NCBI GenBank assembly: GCA_016771945.1
Contig: QZLF01000001.1
Coordinates: forward strand, 949,447-1,013,446
Length of the DNA stretch: 64,000 nt
Direction: 5' to 3'
Origin: Candidatus Leucobacter sulfamidivorax
GTDB taxonomy: Bacteria; Actinomycetota; Actinomycetes; Actinomycetales; Microbacteriaceae
Shown one piece after another: positions 58,431 through 64,000 of this stretch (its first letter is position 1; each line of letters begins with the position of its first letter). A model generated the notes under the pieces. That model did no database searches. It saw nothing but the letters and a program-made list of their open reading frames with translations, and had not been told where the DNA came from. The translations under genes were made by a program, and so were the position numbers.

Positions 58431-59879
58431 CTACATCGGGAGACCGGGTGGATCCGTGCCGAGGATCTGCTGTCCTGTGAAGAACTCTAGTAGCTCCGCG
58501 TCCCCGTGCCCGCCGATACCCGCGTCCCCGAAGAAGCTCTGCACCGAATCCGGGGCCATGTCGAGCGCGCTCGTGCCGTTGATCTTCACCTCGCCGGCGA
58601 CGAGGCGCGCGCCGATGGCGCGCCCGAGCTGCTCGTCCGCGGTGAAGACGTATCCGGCGAGCCCCACCTGGCCGCGGTTCGCGCGGGAGACCGCCTCCTC
58701 GACCGAGTCGAACGGCTCCACGACGAGCATGGGGCCGAAGCACTCCTCCTCGGCATTCAGGTCGTCGCCGACCAGGAGCGTCGGCGGCACGAACCAGCCC
58801 GCTCCCGGGACCTCTCCGACCTCGACCGCCCGGGCGCCCCGCGACACGAGCGCATCCCGCTGAGCCCTCAGCTCGATTCTCCGGGCCTCGAACGCGACCG
58901 GGCCGAGCGCGGTGGAATCGTCGAGGCTCGAGCCGATGCGGAACGCGGAGCAGGCCCGCTCGAGCTCGTCGACCAACGCACCGAGGCGCTCGCGCTGCAC
59001 CAGCACCCGTCGCGGAGCCTCGCACCACTGCCCGGACAGCTTCAGCGCACCGCTCGCGATCGACTCGGCGCCGGCGGTCAGATCGGCGTCGCCGAGCACG
59101 ATGGCCGGGTTGTTCGAGCCGAGCTCCAGCCGCAGGCGGGTGAAGTGGGGGGCGGCGGCAGCGGCGATCGAGCGGCCGGTGGGGGTCGAGCCGGTCATGG
59201 AGATCGCTCGCACGCGCGGATCGGCCACCAGCTGCGCCCCGATCCTTCCGCTCCCGAGGACGAGCGACACCACGCCCTCCGGGATGCCCGCGCGAACGGC
59301 GGCCTCGACGACGAGCTCGGCGCTCCAGGGCGAGGCGGAGGACGGCTTCAGCAGCGCCGGCGCCCCGGCGGCGAGCGCGAAGGCGAGCTTCTTCACGGCC
59401 ATGGCCGAGGGCGCGTTCCAGGGCGCGACGAGCGCGGTCGGCCCCCAGGGCACTCTGCGCACCCGGACATCGCGCCTCCCGGCCTCGAGCGCCCGTTCGT
59501 CGCCGAGCCCGACCGCCCGCGCCGCCGCGCCGCGTACGGTGTCTCCGGCCGAGCCGGCGAACAGCCGGGTCACGGAGATCGGTACGCCGGAATTGAGGGC
59601 GTCGAGCCGCGCCACGCGCTCGGCGATGCCGTCGAGCTCCGCGGCGAATCGTCCGAGCACCTCCGCGCGCCCCTCGGCGCCGAGACCGGACCAGCGGCCG
59701 TCCTCGTGCGCCGCGGTCGCCGCCGCGATCGCGCGGTCGAGCTGCTCCGCCGAGGCGCTCCGGTTCTCGGCGAAGCGTTCGCCGGTGTTCGGGTCGTGCA
59801 GGTCCTGCGCGGCCGGCAGCGCCTCCGCGCTCGGCTCGCTCGCCCCGCCGATCCAGCTGTTCAGTTCGGGGAATTCCAT
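58431..59879 (-). CDS. Aldehyde dehydrogenase family protein
   Basis: A 482-residue NAD(P)-dependent aldehyde dehydrogenase. PWGPTALVAPWNAPSAMAVK is the cofactor strand, SMTGSTPTGR follows, the general base lies in LELGSNNPAIVLGDADL (GS where GG is usual), and the nucleophile is the cysteine of SGQWCEAPRRV. In its operon it would take the PuuC role, oxidising gamma-glutamyl-aminobutyraldehyde or a similar aldehyde. It starts 3 bases after the glutamine-synthetase-like gene. Confidence 0.86.
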   Translation of the reverse strand: MEFPELNSWIGGASEPSAEALPAAQDLHDPNTGERFAENRSASAEQLDRAIAAATAAHEDGRWSGLGAEGRAEVLGRFAAELDGIAERVARLDALNSGVPISVTRLFAGSAGDTVRGAAARAVGLGDERALEAGRRDVRVRRVPWGPTALVAPWNAPSAMAVKKLAFALAAGAPALLKPSSASPWSAELVVEAAVRAGIPEGVVSLVLGSGRIGAQLVADPRVRAISMTGSTPTGRSIAAAAAPHFTRLRLELGSNNPAIVLGDADLTAGAESIASGALKLSGQWCEAPRRVLVQRERLGALVDELERACSAFRIGSSLDDSTALGPVAFEARRIELRAQRDALVSRGARAVEVGEVPGAGWFVPPTLLVGDDLNAEEECFGPMLVVEPFDSVEEAVSRANRGQVGLAGYVFTADEQLGRAIGARLVAGEVKINGTSALDMAPDSVQSFFGDAGIGGHGDAELLEFFTGQQILGTDPPGLPM

Positions 59880-59882
59880 GGC

Positions 59883-61247
59883 TCAGATCCGATCGAAGTA
59901 GCGGTTGCGGTCCCAGTCGGTGACGGCGCTCAACGCGGCCCGCCACTCGTGCGCGGCGAGCTCGCGGAACAGCGTGCGGCTCTCCTCGCCCACGATCTCG
60001 CGCACGAAGTCGGAATCCGCCATCGCCTGCGCCGCCTCCCCAATGGTCCGCGGCATCGCGCTGTCGGCATTCACCCCCTCGGGCACGCCCACGGTGGCGG
60101 GGCCGAGCCGCGCCCCTCGCTGCATCCCGTCGCGCGCGGAGGCGAGCAGGCCGGTGAGCACGAGGTAGGGATTGGCGTCCGCTCCGGGGATCCTGAACTC
60201 GAAACGCGTGCTCTTCGAGTCGTGCCCGACGACCCGGTTCGAGACGTAGCGGTTCTCCCGGCCCCAGCTGCGCCCGTAGTCGAAGACGTCGCCGATCGCA
60301 GTGCGGGCGTACGAGTTGTGGGTCGGCGCGTACCAGGCCATGAGCTCGGGCGTGCGATCGATCACCCCGGCCATGGCGCTGCGCATGCGGTCGCTCATGC
60401 GGTGCTCGCCGTCCTCGTCCCAGAACACCGGCCGATCGGCGTCGTCGAGCACCGAGAAGTGGACGTGGCAGGAGGATCCGGGCTGGTCGCCGAGCGGTTT
60501 GGCCATGAAGGTGACCGAATAGCCGGCCATCGCCGCCATGTCGCGCACCGCCATCTTGTAGAGCGCGTGGCGATCCGCCATCGCCAGCGGGTCGCCGTAG
60601 ACGAAGGTCATCTCCCACTGCCCGCTGCCCCACTCGGACTGCGCCGCCTCGATCTCGATGCCGCTGGCGTCGAGATTCTCCCGCAGCCTGCGGAAGAAGG
60701 GCTCGTAGCGGTTGCCCGGTTCGAGCAGGAAATCGCTGGGGGTGAGGGTGGTGGGCACGAGGTCCCGGAAACCGCCGAGGCGCAGCTCGTGCGGGTCGTT
60801 CCTGAACATGTAGAACTCGAGCTCGGTGCCCGCCTGGGGGCGCAGCCCCTGCTCGCGGTACCGCGCGACCTCGGCGCGCAGCATGGTGCGCGGCGACTCC
60901 CGCAGGGGCTCGCCCGTCCCCGGCCAGACGGGGTCGGCCAGGCACACCGCGATCCCGTCGAGCCAGGCGGCCCGCCGCAGGGTGGTGAGATCCGGGATCA
61001 GGGCGACATCGGGCGCGCCGTTGTGGAGCGAGCACACGCTCACGCTGTTCGCGCCGATCAGCTCGAACCCCTGCTCGACGTCCCAGGCCCAGGCGCAGGT
61101 GCAGACCTCGACCCCGGTCTCCAGGATGCTCGCGAAGCGCCCGGCGGGAACGCGCCGGCCGATCAGCCTGCCCTGGATGTCCGGCGTCGCCACCAGCACG
61201 GTATGGATGCCCTCGGCCGCCAGCTCGTCGACCTGCAGCCGGCTCAT
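59883..61247 (-). CDS. Glutamine synthetase family protein (gamma-glutamyl-amine synthetase-like)
   Basis: A 454-residue GS-III/PuuA-like ligase. TELEFYMF holds the metal glutamates, the ATP/metal region reads GSSCHVHFSVLDDADRPVFW, and KSTRFEFRIPGADANPYLVL contains the conserved R and E. Neighbours (hydrolase, aldehyde dehydrogenase, permease) suggest that it joins glutamate to putrescine or another monoamine, as PuuA does, rather than making glutamine. The ATG at 61247 overlaps the SDR stop (ATGA); another ATG 12 bases upstream is possible. Confidence 0.85.
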   Translation of the reverse strand: MSRLQVDELAAEGIHTVLVATPDIQGRLIGRRVPAGRFASILETGVEVCTCAWAWDVEQGFELIGANSVSVCSLHNGAPDVALIPDLTTLRRAAWLDGIAVCLADPVWPGTGEPLRESPRTMLRAEVARYREQGLRPQAGTELEFYMFRNDPHELRLGGFRDLVPTTLTPSDFLLEPGNRYEPFFRRLRENLDASGIEIEAAQSEWGSGQWEMTFVYGDPLAMADRHALYKMAVRDMAAMAGYSVTFMAKPLGDQPGSSCHVHFSVLDDADRPVFWDEDGEHRMSDRMRSAMAGVIDRTPELMAWYAPTHNSYARTAIGDVFDYGRSWGRENRYVSNRVVGHDSKSTRFEFRIPGADANPYLVLTGLLASARDGMQRGARLGPATVGVPEGVNADSAMPRTIGEAAQAMADSDFVREIVGEESRTLFRELAAHEWRAALSAVTDWDRNRYFDRI

Positions 61248-62014
61248 CGCGTCAGCCATCCGCCGTCGACGGGCAGCTGGATGCCGTCGACCCAGCTCGC
61301 CTCGTCCGAGAGCAGCCACGAGACCGCCGAGGCGATGTCCGACGGCTGCCCGATCCGCCTCACCAGCAGGCGCTGCCCCATGTAGTCCATCGCCTCCTGG
61401 CTCGTCACGCCCTCCAGGTCGAAGAAGTCCGTCGCGATGGGGCCGGGGGCGACGCAGTTCACGCGGATGCCCTGGTCGGCGAGCTCGACCGCGAGCGCCT
61501 TGGTGAGCATCGGCACGCCGCCCTTGCTGGCGTTGTAGTGCGGCTGCGCCGTGCTGCCGCTCGTCACGACCACGAGCGCCTCGACCGTCGAGAGGTTGAC
61601 GATCGCACCGCCGCCGGCGGCCGCGATCCGCTTCGACACCTCCTGCGCGACGAGGAACTGGCCCTTGAGGTTGATGTCCAGCACGAAATCCCAGGCTTCC
61701 TCGGTGAGATCCGCGAGGGAATGCCCGGTGACCACGCCGGCATTGTTGATGAGCAGGTGGATGGCTCCGAACCGCCGGACGCCCGCCGCCGCCGCCGCGA
61801 CGATCTGCTCGCGGTCGCGGACGTCCATCTGCACGGCGACGCCCTCCCCGCCGGCCTGCTCGATCAGGCTCACCGTCTCCTCCGCGGCGGGCAGGTTCAC
61901 ATCGGTGACGATCAGCTTCGCACCCTCGTCGGCGAGCCGACGGGCGGTCTCGCGGCCGATGCCGGATCCTCCGCCGGTGATGAACGCGACCTTGTTCTCA
62001 TGACGTTTCGACAT
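61244..62014 (-). CDS. SDR family oxidoreductase
   Basis: A 256-residue classical short-chain dehydrogenase with TGGGSGIG at the NAD(P) site, NNAGVVTG, the serine in IVNLSTVEAL, the pair in YNASKGG, and the C-terminal VDGIQLPVDGGWLTR. GGAGAGAGTGTAG precedes the ATG at 62014, two bases after the hydrolase stop. In this operon it stands where an amine oxidase (PuuB) would be expected; it may act on an alcohol or hydroxy-acid intermediate, but that is inference. Confidence 0.85.
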   Translation of the reverse strand: MSKRHENKVAFITGGGSGIGRETARRLADEGAKLIVTDVNLPAAEETVSLIEQAGGEGVAVQMDVRDREQIVAAAAAGVRRFGAIHLLINNAGVVTGHSLADLTEEAWDFVLDINLKGQFLVAQEVSKRIAAAGGGAIVNLSTVEALVVVTSGSTAQPHYNASKGGVPMLTKALAVELADQGIRVNCVAPGPIATDFFDLEGVTSQEAMDYMGQRLLVRRIGQPSDIASAVSWLLSDEASWVDGIQLPVDGGWLTR

Positions 62015-62016
62015 CT

Positions 62017-62772
62017 CTACACTCTCTCCTTCACGCGACCCTGTCGCGCTTCGATCACTGTTCTCGCGAACCAATGGAACACCGGATCCGAGCCGAAGCA
62101 CTCGGGATGCCACTGCACGCCGATCACGTCGGCATCCGCGAGCTCCACCGCCTCGATCACCCCGTCGTCGGCATGCCCGACGGCGCTGAGCCCGGTTCCC
62201 AGCCGTTCCACCGCCTGGTGGTGGAACGAGTTCACCCGCGCGCCGTCCCCGTAGATCCGGTGCAGCACGCTGCCGTTCCGAAACGATACCTCATGCACCC
62301 GCTCGTAGCGGTGGATCTCCGAGGCGTTGTGCCGCAGCCCCTGTGCCCCCTCGAGGTGCTGGATCAGGGTTCCGCCGAGCGCGACGTTGATGAGCTGCTG
62401 GCCGCGGCAGATGCCCAGCACGGGCACCCGCTGCGCCAGCGCGGCCTGCAGCAGCCCGATCTCGAGCTCGTCCCGGGAGCCGTCCCCGGAGGAGGTGCGC
62501 GGATCCGGCTGCCGGCCGTAGCGGCGCGGATCCACGTCCTCGCCGCCGGCGATGATCAGGCCGTCGAGACGCGAGACGATCGCGCCGGTGTCGATGCCCA
62601 TCGGGATGTGCACGGGCAGGCCGCCGGCCTGGATCACCGAGGAGGCGTACTCGTTCAGGTGGACGTCGAGCGGGGCGTCCGCGAAGCCCTTCGGCGCGCC
62701 GATCATGCCCGCGGCATGGGTTCTCCCGGTGATGCCGATCAGGGGGGCTGCGGTCGATGCGGTGTCGCTCAT
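62017..62772 (-). CDS. Gamma-glutamyl-gamma-aminobutyrate hydrolase family protein (PuuD-like)
   Basis: A 251-residue class I glutamine amidotransferase-like hydrolase. The nucleophile elbow LGICRGQQLINVALGG, the FHHQAV loop and the catalytic histidine-glutamate GVQWHPECFG give a full Cys-His-Glu triad. The family frees GABA (or another amine) from its gamma-glutamyl form. GGEDVDPRRYG is the family signature in the oxyanion region. The ATG overlaps the permease stop (ATGA). Confidence 0.87.
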   Translation of the reverse strand: MSDTASTAAPLIGITGRTHAAGMIGAPKGFADAPLDVHLNEYASSVIQAGGLPVHIPMGIDTGAIVSRLDGLIIAGGEDVDPRRYGRQPDPRTSSGDGSRDELEIGLLQAALAQRVPVLGICRGQQLINVALGGTLIQHLEGAQGLRHNASEIHRYERVHEVSFRNGSVLHRIYGDGARVNSFHHQAVERLGTGLSAVGHADDGVIEAVELADADVIGVQWHPECFGSDPVFHWFARTVIEARQGRVKERV

Positions 62773-64000
62773 TCGGCGTCGAACCCCTCGGTGATCCTCG
62801 AATACGCCTCGGGATCGCGCTTCCTGATCACCCGGGCCTGGATGACTCCGACGAACGGCGTCAGCACGACGACGAGCAGCGTGCCGAAGCTCGCGACGCC
62901 CCAGACGGGGATGCCCTCGGCGTCGAGGTCGGCCACCATGATCGGGAAGTTCATGATGATCAGGAGCGCGGCGGCGATGAGGCCGATCAGGCCCAGAGCC
63001 GGTGCGATGAGGCCTCGCCAGGCGCTGACGAGCCCGCGGTTGCGCGCGAAGTAGACGATCGTGGCGAGACAGGTGGTCGCCATCAGCAGCACGAGCGCGA
63101 GCGTGCCGATGCCCGCGAGCCAGGTGAGCACGATCTCGGCCGGCAGCCCGGCGATCACGATCACGACGGTCAGCACGGTCGCGATCGAGACCTGCACGAT
63201 CGCCGCCTTGTGGGGGGAGCCGTGGCGGGTGTGCACGTCGCCGAGCAGCTCCGGCAGCAGCCCGCGGTGGCTCATGGTGTGGAAGTAGCGCGTGAGCACG
63301 TTGTGCAGTGAGAGGGCCGCGGCGAACATGCTCCCGATGAGCAGCACGGTCGCGACGATCGACCCCACCGGGCCGAGGTACTCGTCGGTGATCCGGGCGA
63401 GCATGCCCGCGGGGTCCTCGCCCGCGACGGCCAGGAGGTTCGACTCGCCCGCGGCGAGCACCAGCGCCCATGCCGTGAGCGCGTAGAAGAGCCCGATGAT
63501 CACGGCGGCGCCGTAGGTCGCGCGCGGGATCGTCCGGTCGGCGTTGCGCACCTCGTTGCGGTACACCACCGAGGACTCGAAGCCGATGAATCCCGCGAAG
63601 GCGAACATCAGGGCCACTCCCGGGGCGCCGGAGAGGATCTCGCTCAGCTTGAAGCTGCCGAACGTCACGCCCTCGGCGCCGCCGGTAGCGAGGACGACGA
63701 GTGCGAGCAGCAGGCCGACGAGGATCTCCAGGCCGAGCGCGACGAACAGCACCTTGGAGCTGAGCTCGATGTGACGGTAGCCCAGGAAGCCGACGATCGC
63801 GATGCCGACGAGCGCGAACACCCACCACGGGATCACGGGGAGGCCGATCAGGGCGAGGCTCGACGAGACGGCGCCGCCGAGCAGCGCGAACACCGAGACC
63901 TGCACCGCGCTGTAGGTCAGCAGCGCCAGGTAGGCGCCCGCGGTCCCGACCGTGCGCCCGAGACCGTGGGTGATATACGCGAAGAAGGCGCCCGAGCCCG
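62769..64000 (-). CDS. APC family amino acid/amine permease (partial, 5' end outside window)
   Basis: The frame runs off the window: codons before 63905 continue GSGAFFAYITHGLGRTVGTA, the second conserved segment of amino acid-polyamine-organocation permeases. About eleven spans are visible. AFAGFIGFESSVVYRNEVRN is the family glycine-rich helix with the substrate glutamate, and LLGDVHTRHGSPHKAAIVQV is the later loop. It is the first gene seen of the operon and should import the amine or amino acid (GABA, putrescine or similar) broken down by the downstream enzymes. Confidence 0.88.
   Translation of the reverse strand, partial: GSGAFFAYITHGLGRTVGTAGAYLALLTYSAVQVSVFALLGGAVSSSLALIGLPVIPWWVFALVGIAIVGFLGYRHIELSSKVLFVALGLEILVGLLLALVVLATGGAEGVTFGSFKLSEILSGAPGVALMFAFAGFIGFESSVVYRNEVRNADRTIPRATYGAAVIIGLFYALTAWALVLAAGESNLLAVAGEDPAGMLARITDEYLGPVGSIVATVLLIGSMFAAALSLHNVLTRYFHTMSHRGLLPELLGDVHTRHGSPHKAAIVQVSIATVLTVVIVIAGLPAEIVLTWLAGIGTLALVLLMATTCLATIVYFARNRGLVSAWRGLIAPALGLIGLIAAALLIIMNFPIMVADLDAEGIPVWGVASFGTLLVVVLTPFVGVIQARVIRKRDPEAYSRITEGFDAE

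Overview
The window reads as a piece of chromosome from a very high-GC actinobacterium of the family Microbacteriaceae, most likely Leucobacter or a close relative. This is inference from codon use, the tmRNA tag ANAKRTDFALAA, the block leuC-leuD-murA-plsC-gpsA-ddl-(DUF3515)-thiL, and families common in that group such as the DUF7882-like small proteins. No phage, plasmid or insertion-sequence genes and no CRISPR array were seen. Almost every base is coding, and most starts have a GGAGG-type ribosome site or a TANNNT box about six bases upstream, suggesting leaderless transcripts.

Layout. 0-4.4 kb: glycerophosphodiester phosphodiesterase, then a beta-phosphoglucomutase-like enzyme translationally coupled to a GH65 disaccharide phosphorylase. 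4.4-22 kb: a stress-flavoured accessory stretch with HEAT-repeat protein, lipocalin, YihY/BrkB membrane protein, a degenerate chlorite-dismutase-fold protein, thioesterase, SRPBCC protein, topoisomerase IB, a DUF2795 protein, cation transporter, FAD-Rieske oxidoreductase, DUF6098- and DUF6766-like proteins, a Rho-N protein, PfpI/DJ-1, a cysteine-rich small protein, two DUF7882-like paralogues, an amidohydrolase and a YbdK ligase. Two proteins here share an unexplained motif (GQGTV, PPY, LDGST). 21.6-31.5 kb: ArsR regulator with SulP transporter, SDR, cupin, amidase, YbaK deacylase, and an AraC/EthD/styrene-indole monooxygenase group. 31.8-38.4 kb: MFS transporter, DUF4349 lipoprotein, and an organosulfur import-plus-monooxygenase operon (binding protein, NtaA/DmoA monooxygenase, ATPase, permease).

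38.4-53.3 kb is core: NRDE protein, coaBC, tmRNA (ssrA), YqhA-SHOCT protein, TerC, leuC-leuD behind a leucine-rich leader peptide and perfect hairpin, murA, an acyltransferase, gpsA, ddl, a convergent sarcosine-oxidase-like flavoenzyme, a frameshifted DUF3515 lipoprotein gene and thiL. 53.3-64 kb handles GABA and gamma-glutamylated amines: a PucR regulator divergent from gabT-gabD (GABA to succinate), then on the other strand an operon of permease, gamma-glutamyl-GABA hydrolase-like, SDR, glutamine-synthetase-like, aldehyde dehydrogenase and GntR genes. The latter resembles a Puu pathway whose amine oxidase is absent; GABA from it could feed gabT-gabD.

Two places (the 3' end of the cation transporter, and the DUF3515 signal peptide) look like single-base losses in G/C-rich sequence. 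They may be real mutations or assembly errors.
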